The notes beneath the pieces are model-generated. The model made no database searches, was not told the origin of the DNA, and saw nothing but the letters and a program-made list of their open reading frames with translations. A stretch of DNA of 51,618 nucleotides, from positions 1 through 51,618 of the forward strand of contig ASKX01000006.1 in assembly GCA_000398025.1 (NCBI GenBank), in the 5' to 3' direction. Positions 16,794 through 24,000 of the stretch are shown one piece after another (within the stretch, counting starts at the first letter, position 1; each line of letters begins with the position of its first letter). The translations under genes were made by a program, and so were the position numbers. This DNA comes from Candidatus Paceibacter normanii SCGC AAA255-P19. Lineage in GTDB: Bacteria > Patescibacteriota > Minisyncoccia > Minisyncoccales > Paceibacteraceae.

Positions 16794-16865
16794 GGCCGTC
16801 ATTATAGTTCCTTCCTAATTTTAGCCCTTTGTCAATTATCCTCGGCACAATGTTGCCGTAATTAG

Positions 16866-16883
16866 TGATCAAGCAATTGATCA
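16866..16883 (+). other. Hairpin with GCAA tetraloop
   Basis: TGATCAA, loop GCAA, TTGATCA. A perfect 7-bp stem with a GNRA-type loop between the structured RNA and the terminator. It may belong to the RNA's 3' trailer. Confidence 0.5.
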
Positions 16884-16897
16884 TATATGTATGTTTC

Positions 16898-16932
16898 GAG
16901 ACACGTCCCTCTGGCCGTGTCTCTGTTTTTTT
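16898..16932 (+). terminator. Rho-independent terminator after the structured RNA
   Basis: GAGACACG (16898-16905) pairs with CGTGTCTC (16916-16923), followed by TG and seven T. It is the first strong terminator downstream of the RNA. Confidence 0.85.
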
Positions 16933-16968
16933 ATAGAGATAGATAGAGATAGTACGTAAGGGGAGAAC

Positions 16969-16996
16969 TTGACAGGTCTTTTTGGCCTGTTATTAT
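16969..16996 (+). promoter_or_regulatory. Candidate xer promoter with an operator-like inverted repeat
   Basis: TTGACA (16969-16974), 16-nt spacer, TATTAT (16991-16996). The spacer contains ACAGGTC TTTTT GGCCTGT, an inverted repeat between -35 and -10 that could bind a regulator. Confidence 0.6.
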
Positions 16997-17007
16997 GAAT
17001 ATAGATA

Positions 17008-17035
17008 ATGTCGGACAATGTAGGTAAAGCGACAC
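17008..17035 (+). other. Dif-like Xer recombination site 1
   Basis: A 28-bp site with two 11-bp arms around a 6-bp centre: ATGTCGGACAA / TGTAGG / TAAAGCGACAC. The outer parts of the arms are inverted copies (TGTCG...CGACA). It lies 92 bp upstream of the tyrosine recombinase gene and between its promoter and start codon, as dif sites of single-recombinase Xer systems often lie near xer. Related sites occur at 18869, 20768, 20837 and 22022. Confidence 0.55.
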
Positions 17036-17072
17036 TTTATATAGAGAAAAAAACCACTCCCCTAAAATTACT

Positions 17073-17118
17073 AAATGAAGCTAAAGCTTCATTTCGACCT
17101 GCGTTTTTATAAATAAAA
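17073..17118 (+). repeat. Two-hairpin palindromic element upstream of xer
   Basis: AAATGAAGCT, AA, AGCTTCATTT (17073-17094), then CGACCTGCG, then TTTTTA TAAA TAAAAA. It sits in the 5' leader of xer and ends 10 nt before the ATG. Confidence 0.75.
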
Positions 17119-17127
17119 ACTTGGTAT

Positions 17128-18084
17128 ATGAAGAAATCAAACATCCCTATCATTAAACATATCCCTGATTTTTTAGATTATTGTGAAGTTGAAAAAGGTT
17201 TAGCAGATAGAACTCAGGAAAATTACCAGCACTATCTCCAAAAGTTTGTCTCCTGGCTCAAAAAGACCAAAAAAGAGACCCTATTACCCCATGAGCTTAC
17301 GGCTGAGGATATTTGGGCTTATAGGCTATATTTATCTCGTTATACAAACGAAAAAGGCCGTCCCTTGAAGAAAGTTACCCAGAACTACTACCTTATCGCT
17401 CTGAGAGCCCTTCTGAGCTATTTTACAGCCAAAGACATAGATTCGCTCCCTGCCGATAAAATAGCCCTCCCAAAGGCTGATAGAGCCGAAAAAACGGTCA
17501 AATTCCTTAATTTAGAGCAGATTGAACGGCTTTTACTGGCTCCAAATACAAAGATGTCCCAAGGGCTTAGAGATAGGGCTATTTTGGAGTCTCTTTTCTC
17601 AACCGGCCTTAGAATAGCTGAACTGGTAGCTCTTAACCGGGAACAGTTTACAAATATAAAAGACAAAAAAGATTTAGAGCTTGGGATTATTGGCAAAGGA
17701 AGCCACCCCAGAACAGTTTACTTTTCTGAAAGGGCTCTTTCCTGGATTAAGAAGTATCTTGATACCCGCAAAGACAAAGACAAGGCCCTGTTTATCCATT
17801 ACAGGGTCCGGGAAGACGCTGAAGCCCGTCTTACAGCCCGCTCCATAGAAAGGATTGTCAAAAAATACGCCATCTTGGCCGGCGTTCCTATATTTACTAC
17901 TCCTCACACTCTTCGCCACAGTATGGCTACTGATTTGTTAACCCAAGGAGTTGATTTGCGAACCATCCAGGAATTTTTGGGCCACCGAAATATCGTTACC
18001 ACTCAAATTTATACTCACGTCACAAATAAACGTCTCCGCGACGTCCACCGCCAGTACCACAGCGGAAAGAATCTAAAGGAATAA
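17128..18084 (+). CDS. xer: Tyrosine recombinase of the Xer family
   Basis: A 318-aa recombinase with an N-terminal SAM-like core-binding domain (residues 1-105) and a catalytic domain. The catalytic residues are visible: Arg in STGLRIAELV, Lys in GKGSHPRTVYF, His-x-x-Arg in PHTLRHSMA, His in FLGHRN, and the nucleophile Tyr in TTQIYTHV. The length and the lack of an integron-type extra domain favour Xer over IntI or a phage integrase. The dif-like site at 17008-17035 in its leader supports a chromosome-dimer-resolution role. It may also act on the related sites that bound neighbouring accessory genes. Only one recombinase is seen, so it could work as a homotetramer. Confidence 0.9.
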   Translation: MKKSNIPIIKHIPDFLDYCEVEKGLADRTQENYQHYLQKFVSWLKKTKKETLLPHELTAEDIWAYRLYLSRYTNEKGRPLKKVTQNYYLIALRALLSYFTAKDIDSLPADKIALPKADRAEKTVKFLNLEQIERLLLAPNTKMSQGLRDRAILESLFSTGLRIAELVALNREQFTNIKDKKDLELGIIGKGSHPRTVYFSERALSWIKKYLDTRKDKDKALFIHYRVREDAEARLTARSIERIVKKYAILAGVPIFTTPHTLRHSMATDLLTQGVDLRTIQEFLGHRNIVTTQIYTHVTNKRLRDVHRQYHSGKNLKE

Positions 18085-18110
18085 AAAAGTCCTACCTGGA
18101 GATAGGACTT
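18083..18110 (-). terminator. Terminator of the minus-strand gene at 18134, also behind xer
   Basis: AAGTCCTA (18087-18094) pairs with TAGGACTT (18103-18110). On the minus strand it is followed by TTTTTTAT, so it is strongest for the 18134-18694 gene. Confidence 0.8.
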
Positions 18111-18133
18111 AGGTTGTCCGAGATCGAGGAAAT

Positions 18134-18694
18134 CTAGAAAAGCTTAACCTTAACTAATTCAGGACAGATGCCGGGAGGCGTATCATATATTCGAAGAGCC
18201 CTTTGTATTACGGCTATAAAGACCAGCGGAGGGTATTTCATTATTGAGTGAGTCTCCGTAAATCTTTTCTCCTTCTCATACCATGACCTTATTTCTTCTA
18301 TAGCCTCCTTGACTGTCTTGTATTTGTCCGGCTCTTTTCCCTCTTCAGGACCAACAAGCCAGACTTTCCTTAATGGCTCGCGGATCGAGACGTAATGAGG
18401 AGAAAATCCATCGCCTAAGCGGTAGACAATCGTCCAGCGGATAAACTGCCACATACGTTTTTCAGGAATTCGTCTGAGGGAAAATCGAGCATTCTCGAAT
18501 TCCCTCATGTCGTGCACCCTGCTAACGGCAAGGTACTGGAAGCAACGATGAGGCGACTTATCTGACAAACCTACTGACAGGGCTCCTCTTAGCCAAGGAT
18601 AATTTTCCAGCAACCTCTCAAACTTAACCTTTTTCAATTTCCCTCCTTCGCCATATAGGCTTTTTATTGGAGTGATGGTTTCGGGCACGTCCAT
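18134..18694 (-). CDS. Hypothetical protein, 186 aa
   Basis: I do not recognise a family. The protein is soluble, mixed alpha/beta by composition, with a basic N-terminal half (NYPWLRGALSVGLSDKSPHRCFQYLAVSRVHDMREFENARFSL) and a C-terminal YPPLVFIAVIQRALRIYDTPPGICPELVKVKLF. No signal peptide or membrane segment is present. It has its own near-consensus promoter and terminator, so it is an independent expressed unit. It lies between xer and a second dif-like site, in an accessory zone, and its GC-richer codon use suggests it was acquired. Confidence 0.65.
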   Translation of the reverse strand: MDVPETITPIKSLYGEGGKLKKVKFERLLENYPWLRGALSVGLSDKSPHRCFQYLAVSRVHDMREFENARFSLRRIPEKRMWQFIRWTIVYRLGDGFSPHYVSIREPLRKVWLVGPEEGKEPDKYKTVKEAIEEIRSWYEKEKRFTETHSIMKYPPLVFIAVIQRALRIYDTPPGICPELVKVKLF

Positions 18695-18731
18695 CGAAAC
18701 CCATTGCTATAGAATATTTAGCAATATATTT

Positions 18732-18760
18732 ATTATATATATTTCTTTTTATTTTGTCAA
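18732..18760 (-). promoter_or_regulatory. Consensus sigma70 promoter of the 186-aa gene
   Basis: Read on the minus strand: TTGACA (18760-18755), 17-nt spacer, TATAAT (18737-18732). Both hexamers are perfect. Confidence 0.85.
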
Positions 18761-18770
18761 TCAATAGCAA

Positions 18771-18797
18771 AAAACCGTTAGTTCCCCTAACGGTTTT
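18771..18797. terminator. Bidirectional hairpin terminator
   Basis: AAAACCGTTAG (18771-18781) and CTAACGGTTTT (18787-18797), loop TTCCC. A/T-rich ends on both sides suit both strands. Confidence 0.7.
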
Positions 18798-18802
18798 CTC
18801 TC

Positions 18803-18856
18803 ACCGAGCTTCTATTTATAGAAGCGAAGGTGGAAAAGAGAATTTATTCTCTTTGA
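18803..18856 (+). repeat. Two-hairpin palindromic element, intergenic
   Basis: GCTTCTAT TT ATAGAAGC (18808-18825), then GAAGGTGG, then AAAGAGAAT TT ATTCTCTTT (18835-18854). It shows the full two-hairpin layout. Arm bases differ from other copies but pair perfectly, so pairing rather than sequence is conserved. Confidence 0.75.
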
Positions 18857-18868
18857 CTAATCTATCAA

Positions 18869-18896
18869 ATGTCGCACAATATTAGTGTGCCTGGAT
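18869..18896 (+). other. Dif-like site 2
   Basis: ATGTCGCACAA / TATTAG / TGTGCCTGGAT. The first arm matches site 1 at 10 of 11 bases; the second arm is degenerate. It lies between the 186-aa gene and the AAA ATPase gene. Confidence 0.4.
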
Positions 18897-18979
18897 TTTT
18901 CTGTTTGGTAAGTGAAATAATCATTGGTTTTCTTTAAAACAAGCTCATAACGCAATTTTATACAAATTTTTGTAGCATC

Positions 18980-19010
18980 TTGACATACAGGTATGGTTTG
19001 CTAATATAAT
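18980..19010 (+). promoter_or_regulatory. Promoter of the ATPase-RloB pair
   Basis: TTGACA (18980-18985) and TATAAT (19005-19010) are 19 nt apart; an alternative -10, TAATAT, gives 16 nt. The start codon of the ATPase is 35 nt further on. Confidence 0.6.
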
Positions 19011-19045
19011 GATAGGGTGTGGAATAATTAAAACATATAAAACAT

Positions 19046-20257
19046 ATGATTCATTCATTCTCGTGTAAAAACTTCTATTCTTTTAACGATCTTACAACTG
19101 TCAGTTTTGTTGTAAATGAAAAGGCCCCTCATAACGAAGGTTATTTCCGAACTGAGTCTGGAAATAGGCTTTCCAAGGTCGAAACCGTTATCGGCCCAAA
19201 TGCTTCCGGTAAAACCAATCTACTAAAAGTTTTACCTTTCTTGAAATGGCTTATCACTGGTTCGTTCGATCTCAAACCCTCAGATTTATTACCATTTAAA
19301 CCGTTCCTTTTTGCTAGCAATGATAACAAAACAACCGAAATTTCGGCCGATTTTGAAATTAAGGGAGATGTTTTTACTTATAGTTTTAATGTGAGTAGAG
19401 AAAGAATCATTTCAGAAGAATTAAAGGTAAGGAATAAAACTAACGAAAAATTAACAAGTAAAAAAGTGTTTTCTCGCTATTGGAATAATAAAAATGAAAA
19501 ATATGAATTAGATGATAACAGCTTTAATCTCCCTAAAGAATTTGAAAATTCAATGCGTGCCAACGCCAGTATCGTGAGCGTAGCTGTTCGGTTTAATCAT
19601 AAAGAGAGCCAAAAGATCTTCGATTACTGGCAAAAAATAGAAACTAATGTGATAGAGGCTGGCTGGATTGGCGACAGTCTTTTGCCTAATGCAGTAAAAC
19701 AGCTAATAGAAACATTTGATTTTTACAGTGAAAACGAAATTGTTAAAAAAGAAGTGGATAAATTATTGTCACGTTTTGATCTTGGTTTGGAGTCGTTCGA
19801 TATTAAAAAAGAAAAAAAAGGAGATGAATTTTCAATAAGTATAAATGGTATCCATACTTTTGGTGGACAAAAAGATTATCGTCTCCCGATACAATATGAA
19901 TCATCTGGCACAAAACAGCTTTCCGTTTTATCTAAATCTATTCTTTTAGCATTAACCAACGGAGGGATGGTTGTTGTTGATGAATTTGATGTTAATCTAC
20001 ATCCAGAAGTGGTATTGACTCTGGTTGAATTATTTATCCATCAAGAAACTAATCCACATAATGCTCAATTGTTGTTTAGCGCCCACAGTCATCGAGTTTT
20101 AACTAGGTTGGATAAATACCAAATCGTACTTACTGAGAAAAACGAGAAAGGCGAAAGCGAAGCGTGGCGTTTGGATGATGTGTCAAATGTTAGAACTGAC
20201 GATAATTATTACGAAAAATACATCACTGGCGCATATGGAGCCGTACCCAAGCTATAA
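19046..20257 (+). CDS. AAA15-family ATPase, defence-type (RloA/AbiEii-like)
   Basis: A 403-aa SMC/ABC-like ATPase. It begins MIHSFSCKNFYSFND, typical of AAA15 proteins, with Walker A GPNASGKTN near residues 50-58, an ABC-type signature region (YESSGTKQLSVLSK) and Walker B MVVVDEFDVNLHP followed by the H-loop FSAHSHRVL. Such ATPases pair with TOPRIM or RloB partners in abortive-infection systems, where the ATPase senses infection and licenses the effector. It overlaps the downstream RloB-like gene by 23 nt and has its own promoter. It sits between dif-like sites 2 and 3, a cassette-like position. The phage trigger is unknown. Confidence 0.82.
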   Translation: MIHSFSCKNFYSFNDLTTVSFVVNEKAPHNEGYFRTESGNRLSKVETVIGPNASGKTNLLKVLPFLKWLITGSFDLKPSDLLPFKPFLFASNDNKTTEISADFEIKGDVFTYSFNVSRERIISEELKVRNKTNEKLTSKKVFSRYWNNKNEKYELDDNSFNLPKEFENSMRANASIVSVAVRFNHKESQKIFDYWQKIETNVIEAGWIGDSLLPNAVKQLIETFDFYSENEIVKKEVDKLLSRFDLGLESFDIKKEKKGDEFSISINGIHTFGGQKDYRLPIQYESSGTKQLSVLSKSILLALTNGGMVVVDEFDVNLHPEVVLTLVELFIHQETNPHNAQLLFSAHSHRVLTRLDKYQIVLTEKNEKGESEAWRLDDVSNVRTDDNYYEKYITGAYGAVPKL

Positions 20258-20780
20258 TCGCCAAAAACAAAAGAAATATCGTAGTAAAAAAACTGTTTTT
20301 TTCTTCGGCGAGGGACCGGGAGAAACGTTTTTTTTGAAACATTTGCAATCTTTATATCATTACTCTAAGTTAACATTCATAAGAATTGTAACTGGTAGAA
20401 GAGGTACTGCCGACGGAATCGTTATCGATGCAAGTAAAATGGGTAATTACGATAAGAAGGTTGTTATTCTGGATAATGACAAGCCGCAAAAAGAAATGGA
20501 AGAAGCAAGACGGGAAGCAAAAAATAGAAATATCGAGCTAATTGAGAATACTCCTTGTCTAGAACATATGCTGTTAACAATTTTGTCGGATGCAGATGGG
20601 AAAAATTTAAAAAGTTCAACACAGTATAAAAAAAATTTTGAATCCAAATATATGGATAGGAAAAAACGAAGGGAGTCAAGTGAATATACAAAGTTATTCC
20701 CAAAAAAATTACTAAATGAAAAGAGGGAAAAAGTTAAAAATTTAAATAGGATAATTTCAATAATGAAAAGTGGTAAATAG
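20235..20780 (+). CDS. RloB-like effector partner of the AAA15 ATPase
   Basis: A 181-aa protein with the RloB layout: GEGPGETFFLKHL (acidic residue near the N-terminus), VVILDNDKP (D-x-D of a TOPRIM-like fold), and ENTPCLEHMLLTIL, which corresponds to the NPCFExWLLLH signature of RloB. The C-terminus is basic. A longer ORF reaches back to 20175, but the ATG at 20235 gives the usual RloB start (basic stretch then the first strand) and a short 23-nt overlap with the ATPase. By analogy with ATPase/TOPRIM pairs it is likely a nuclease effector, which is inference. A terminator and two dif-like sites follow. Confidence 0.75.
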   Translation: MEPYPSYNRQKQKKYRSKKTVFFFGEGPGETFFLKHLQSLYHYSKLTFIRIVTGRRGTADGIVIDASKMGNYDKKVVILDNDKPQKEMEEARREAKNRNIELIENTPCLEHMLLTILSDADGKNLKSSTQYKKNFESKYMDRKKRRESSEYTKLFPKKLLNEKREKVKNLNRIISIMKSGK

Positions 20781-20795
20781 TGCATTGTCCGATAA
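20768..20795 (-). other. Dif-like site 3
   Basis: On the minus strand: TTATCGGACAA / TGCACT / ATTTACCACTT. The ten bases TCGGACAATG are identical to site 1. It overlaps the stop codon of the RloB-like gene. The second arm is degenerate. Confidence 0.4.
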
Positions 20796-20801
20796 AAAAT
20801 A

Positions 20802-20830
20802 AAAACTGCCCAGCGATGGGCGTTTTATTA
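20802..20830. terminator. Terminator with GCCC-AGCGAT-GGGC hairpin, copy 1
   Basis: AAAAC-T-GCCC AGCGAT GGGC-GTTTT followed by ATTA; on the minus strand a T-rich tract follows too. The same hairpin with flanks recurs at 21983-22015, also just before a dif-like site. Confidence 0.75.
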
Positions 20831-20836
20831 TCCCCT

Positions 20837-20864
20837 ACTCCGCACAATATGCCTTGTAGGACAT
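20837..20864 (+). other. Dif-like site 4
   Basis: ACTCCGCACAA / TATGCC / TTGTAGGACAT. The reverse complement of the right arm is ATGTCCTACAA, 9 of 11 identical to the site-1 arm, and the left arm keeps CGCACAA as in site 2. It starts 7 nt after the terminator. Confidence 0.5.
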
Positions 20865-20911
20865 TAAATTAGGTTTCGAATCCTATCCCCAATTAGTTGA
20901 GATTAAAATGA

Positions 20912-21907
20912 TTACCACAAAGATATACTTTCTATAAAATTAAAATCTTCAACCTCTTTAAAATGCTCTGATAAACCTTCTGAGTTATGGTAAGTATATT
21001 TTGCCCCAAACTCATTATCGGCATTAAATAAATCAAGAAGATATCGCTGATCGCATGCCCAACACGATTTATCATCTATATTATATGAAACTATGTATGG
21101 TGTAGGATCATTGCTGATAATTTTGTATTCTATATAATTTCCGCAATTTATCTTGTATTTTCTATTATCATGAAGGTTGATTATTTCTCTTTCTTGCGTT
21201 TGTCCACCCCAGTTATAATTAGCTATATTTAAATCGTGTTCTGTTAAATCATGTTTTGGCATAACCCATTTCACGTAATATCCGTTATCAAACCCTATTA
21301 TAATTGGGTAAATCCAGACACAATGATTAAAATTACACACACTCCATTCTGTAATAAGTTCGTTTTTTCCGTCTGAGTCAATATCTCCTATATGTGCTTG
21401 GGTTAATAATAGAGGCGCCCTAAAAGATCCCTCTTCTTCTATGTAGGTTTGGTCCAAGGCCAAAGGGATAAGTTTATAGACTAATTCATAATCTCGAGTC
21501 GCGGGATTAAAGTCGTAAAAAAGAATTCCAGAATAGGTGTCTGGGAAAGTTTCGGGTTCTCTCGCACTAAACCACCCGGCATGTTCGAAATAATCAAAGT
21601 TTTGAATCAGAACTATCCTTGTTTCATATTCAGATCCGGTTAATTCTTTAGTTTTAATTTCCTTCTCCTCTAACTCATTGGTTAAAAATTCATAGCGAAA
21701 AATTAAATCTCTGCTAAGCATTTTCTGATATTGCGAGTAATCCTTATAAAAATCCCATACAAAGTTAACAGAAAAACCAATCACTATACCAATAATAAGG
21801 GAAATTAAAATTTTATTGCTGAAAATTTTTTGAAATTTCATAATCCGTTCTTTTCCCTTTAAAAATATTTGCCTTACTTTAATTTTATATTTTGTAAAAT
21901 CTTCCAT
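20912..21907 (-). CDS. Membrane-anchored FG-GAP/VCBS-like protein
   Basis: A 331-aa protein with one membrane helix (ILISLIIGIVIGFSVNFVWDF, about residues 33-53) and an extracytoplasmic domain. It contains a calcium-binding-like IGDIDSDGKNELI (DxDxDG), as in FG-GAP/VCBS repeats, and several cysteine pairs (CWACDQ, CNFNHC). It may start at 21907 or at the internal Met at 21841, which has AAAGG upstream. The gene sits between dif-like sites 4 and 5 with a terminator repeat at each end, like a mobile cassette. Function unknown. Confidence 0.65.
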   Translation of the reverse strand: MEDFTKYKIKVRQIFLKGKERIMKFQKIFSNKILISLIIGIVIGFSVNFVWDFYKDYSQYQKMLSRDLIFRYEFLTNELEEKEIKTKELTGSEYETRIVLIQNFDYFEHAGWFSAREPETFPDTYSGILFYDFNPATRDYELVYKLIPLALDQTYIEEEGSFRAPLLLTQAHIGDIDSDGKNELITEWSVCNFNHCVWIYPIIIGFDNGYYVKWVMPKHDLTEHDLNIANYNWGGQTQEREIINLHDNRKYKINCGNYIEYKIISNDPTPYIVSYNIDDKSCWACDQRYLLDLFNADNEFGAKYTYHNSEGLSEHFKEVEDFNFIESISLW

Positions 21908-21982
21908 AAATTTTCTTCAACTTCGGGCTAAATTTTAGCTATTTCTACTTTCAGAATAGCCCCGATTTTTAGAAAATTCAAG

Positions 21983-22015
21983 GTAAAATAAAAATTGCCC
22001 AGCGATGGGCTTTTA
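21983..22015. terminator. Terminator with GCCC-AGCGAT-GGGC hairpin, copy 2
   Basis: GTAAAATAAAAATT then GCCC AGCGAT GGGC then TTTTA. About 28 of 33 bases match copy 1 at 20795-20827, including the flanks. A dif-like site begins 7 nt later. Confidence 0.7.
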
Positions 22016-22021
22016 GCATAA

Positions 22022-22049
22022 ACGTCGCTTTACATAGACTGTAGGACCC
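22022..22049 (+). other. Dif-like site 5
   Basis: ACGTCGCTTTA / CATAGA / CTGTAGGACCC. The left arm matches the reverse complement of site 1's right arm (GTGTCGCTTTA) at 9 of 11 bases. The right arm matches site 4 (TTGTAGGACAT) at 8 of 11. A weaker sixth candidate lies at about 22064-22091 (CAGTGCGACGT). Confidence 0.5.
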
Positions 22050-22172
22050 AAATAAGCTTTTAACTCCTGAAGCTACGCAGTGCGACGTAAAAAACCGCCC
22101 TCTTAAGAAAACGGTCAGAACGAACTCCGCTGGCTGGACGATTTTAGATTTGAATAAAGAGTGTCGTTTTTA

Positions 22173-22655
22173 TTAACTAAGAGTCGCAACCCAATCACCA
22201 ATACAACGAGTAATGATAACAACTAAAATAGCAATGGAAATGTGTTCTAAAATAACCCAGTGGGGCTTTTGCTGTTGTTGTCTAGCAATATAGAAACTAA
22301 AAATTCCAATTGAAAATAACCCCCATAATACGCTAATGATAATTGCCGTAGACAGCGGAAGAATTAAAATTGGTATGACAAAAGTTAAAGCAACGACAAA
22401 TTTAGAAAGCAAAGTGGAAATAGTTGATTCCCAGATTTCCCTTTGAGTGCGTTTTTCCTCTGACTCCTGTGAAATATGAATCCCCAAAGCGTCAGAAAGC
22501 GCATCGGCGACTGCGATAAACAAAATACCTCCCATAACCACTATTTTTGAATGAGTGCCCGAATGTAATCCCACCATCAATCCCAAAGTAGTAATAATTC
22601 CTGAAGTTAAGCCGAAACTAAAGCCGATTTTAAATGACTGTTTGATATTGAGCAT
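22173..22655 (-). CDS. VIT1/CCC1-like membrane protein
   Basis: A 160-aa protein with about five membrane helices. The segment FGLTSGIITTLGLMVGLHSGTHSKIVVMGGILFIAVADALSDALGIHISQESE resembles the first half of VIT1/CCC1 iron/manganese transporters, including the D-A-x-S-x-x-x-G-I/E pattern of helix 2. It is shorter than typical 230-aa members, lacking the metal-binding insertion. Metal transport is a family-based guess. It is encoded alone, first after the dif-like accessory zone. Confidence 0.65.
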   Translation of the reverse strand: MLNIKQSFKIGFSFGLTSGIITTLGLMVGLHSGTHSKIVVMGGILFIAVADALSDALGIHISQESEEKRTQREIWESTISTLLSKFVVALTFVIPILILPLSTAIIISVLWGLFSIGIFSFYIARQQQQKPHWVILEHISIAILVVIITRCIGDWVATLS

Positions 22656-22774
22656 TTTTCTATTCTACCAAAAAAACCGCCTAATTGGTAATTTTGTTAC
22701 TCTTTGCGCCTCATTCATAGATTGGACGCCCATCGCCAGCTTCACGGCGGGAAAAACTTAATGAGCCTGCTGTT

Positions 22775-22804
22775 AATAAAAAGCAAGGGTCAAAAGGCCC
22801 TTGC
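22775..22804 (-). terminator. Terminator of the 77-aa gene
   Basis: On the minus strand GCAAGGG (22804-22798), loop CCTTTTGA, CCCTTGC (22789-22783), followed by TTTTTATT. Confidence 0.8.
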
Positions 22805-22812
22805 CAAATGTG

Positions 22813-23046
22813 CTAATGTCCTCTCCCTCCACAGCATGAAAAACATAAAACACTTGCACAGAACGCCGCATCTCTTTCGTTCGTAAAGGCAGCGTAATCA
22901 ATACCTTCAGCAAATCCGCCACGCTTCGCAATTATAGGCTCACCTTGCAGAGTTGCCTGAAAAGTATCTTTACGCCACTCTTCTTCTGAAACCTGTGCTG
23001 GATGTACGTTGATTTCCGGCCCTCTATCAACAACAAAAATATTCAT
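22813..23046 (-). CDS. Small Cys-rich hypothetical protein, 77 aa
   Basis: Supported by a strong Shine-Dalgarno (AAGGAGGAT) 8 nt before the ATG and by a clean terminator directly after the stop. The protein has MNIFVVDRGPEINVHPAQVSEEEW at the N-terminus, a central GFAEGIDYAAF, and a C-terminal CFSCCGGRGH that could bind metal or form a redox site. No family is recognised. The good RBS sets it apart from housekeeping neighbours and is shared with nadE and the methyltransferase. Confidence 0.65.
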   Translation of the reverse strand: MNIFVVDRGPEINVHPAQVSEEEWRKDTFQATLQGEPIIAKRGGFAEGIDYAAFTNERDAAFCASVLCFSCCGGRGH

Positions 23047-23131
23047 CCTGCCTATCCTCCTTGTCTTCTGTAAGATTAGTCTCAGTTTATCAATTTTAAA
23101 AGAGAGGTCAAGGATTTATTTCGGTATGTAA

Positions 23132-23977
23132 TTACCGAAAAAGTATACCAGCTTCTTCAATTAATGGATATAAGGATTTTTGAGATATTTTGAATTTTTT
23201 GGCGAATTTTTGAGGATCAATTTTTAATACGTCTTTGGCCAGCATTATTTTTTCTGAAACAAAAATGTCTTTTAAGTATCCTTTTAGGGATGGTAAAATA
23301 GTTACAGGATAAAGCCCTTCTTTTTCTATTAAATTCTCCAGACCCTCTTTTTTGGGATATCTCCAGCCCAAAAGCTCAATTCCTGAACATCGAGAATAAG
23401 CAATAGCCCGATTGGTAAATTTTGTATTGGTAACCATAATGGTTTTAATCTGGGAATTCTGGTATTTCTTTGATTTGAGATATTTTCCTTTTAAGATGTC
23501 TTGGAAACGAGCCTGGTTAGCTAAGACTTCTTTGGAATGAACTCTTTCTCCTGGCAAATTTCGGTATTTACACTCCCCTACATAAACTAGTTTATTCTTT
23601 TGGGCCAGGAAATCTGTTTCGTAGCTAGAAAGGCAAAAGCCTGGAAGATATTGATTAATTTTCACTCGGAAACCTTGCTTTTTGAAGATTTCCCCAATAT
23701 ATTTTTCAAAAGGAAAGCCCGTCGGCCCCAATTTTCTCATTCCGGCTTTCAAAGAGAACCTTAAAGCAGATTTTGGGGTTCTTCGGGAAAGTATTTTTTT
23801 GGCTTTTTTATAAATTTCAAAGGTTTTGATTCCAGGAAAAGCTTCATTGCTAATGATTTTGGCAATTTCTTTGGCTAAAGAGGGTTTAGCCCCAGCCCTT
23901 CTGGCTGAATTATATACCTTATCAAAAGAAAACGGCTCTTTCTCTCCCTTTGAGTTAACTACATAAAGAGGGCTCAT
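23132..23977 (-). CDS. ATP-cone plus restriction-endonuclease-fold protein
   Basis: A 281-aa protein. Residues 1-90 resemble an ATP-cone (VVNSKGEKEPFSFDKVYNSARRAGA), the nucleotide-sensing module of NrdR and ribonucleotide reductases. Residues 95-200 resemble an Mrr/PD-(D/E)xK nuclease fold: YETDFLAQKNKLVYVGECKYR gives the D...ExK catalytic pattern. A C-terminal helical part (KDVLKIDPQKFAKKFKISQKSLYPLIEEAG) may bind DNA. An ATP-regulated nuclease in DNA repair or defence is plausible; the biological substrate is unknown. Found as a single gene without a clear operon partner. Confidence 0.72.
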   Translation of the reverse strand: MSPLYVVNSKGEKEPFSFDKVYNSARRAGAKPSLAKEIAKIISNEAFPGIKTFEIYKKAKKILSRRTPKSALRFSLKAGMRKLGPTGFPFEKYIGEIFKKQGFRVKINQYLPGFCLSSYETDFLAQKNKLVYVGECKYRNLPGERVHSKEVLANQARFQDILKGKYLKSKKYQNSQIKTIMVTNTKFTNRAIAYSRCSGIELLGWRYPKKEGLENLIEKEGLYPVTILPSLKGYLKDIFVSEKIMLAKDVLKIDPQKFAKKFKISQKSLYPLIEEAGILFR

Positions 23978-24000
23978 TTTTTTTCTTTAACCTTATTATC

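Noticed and set aside
16495..16802. Small minus-strand ORFs across the structured RNA
   Set aside because: They lie antisense to a promoter-driven, base-paired RNA and show no start signals or domain-like composition.
17128..18084. Integron integrase (IntI)
   Set aside because: No extra IntI domain between the catalytic motifs is visible and the sites do not have attC-type RYYYAAC/GTTRRRY boxes.
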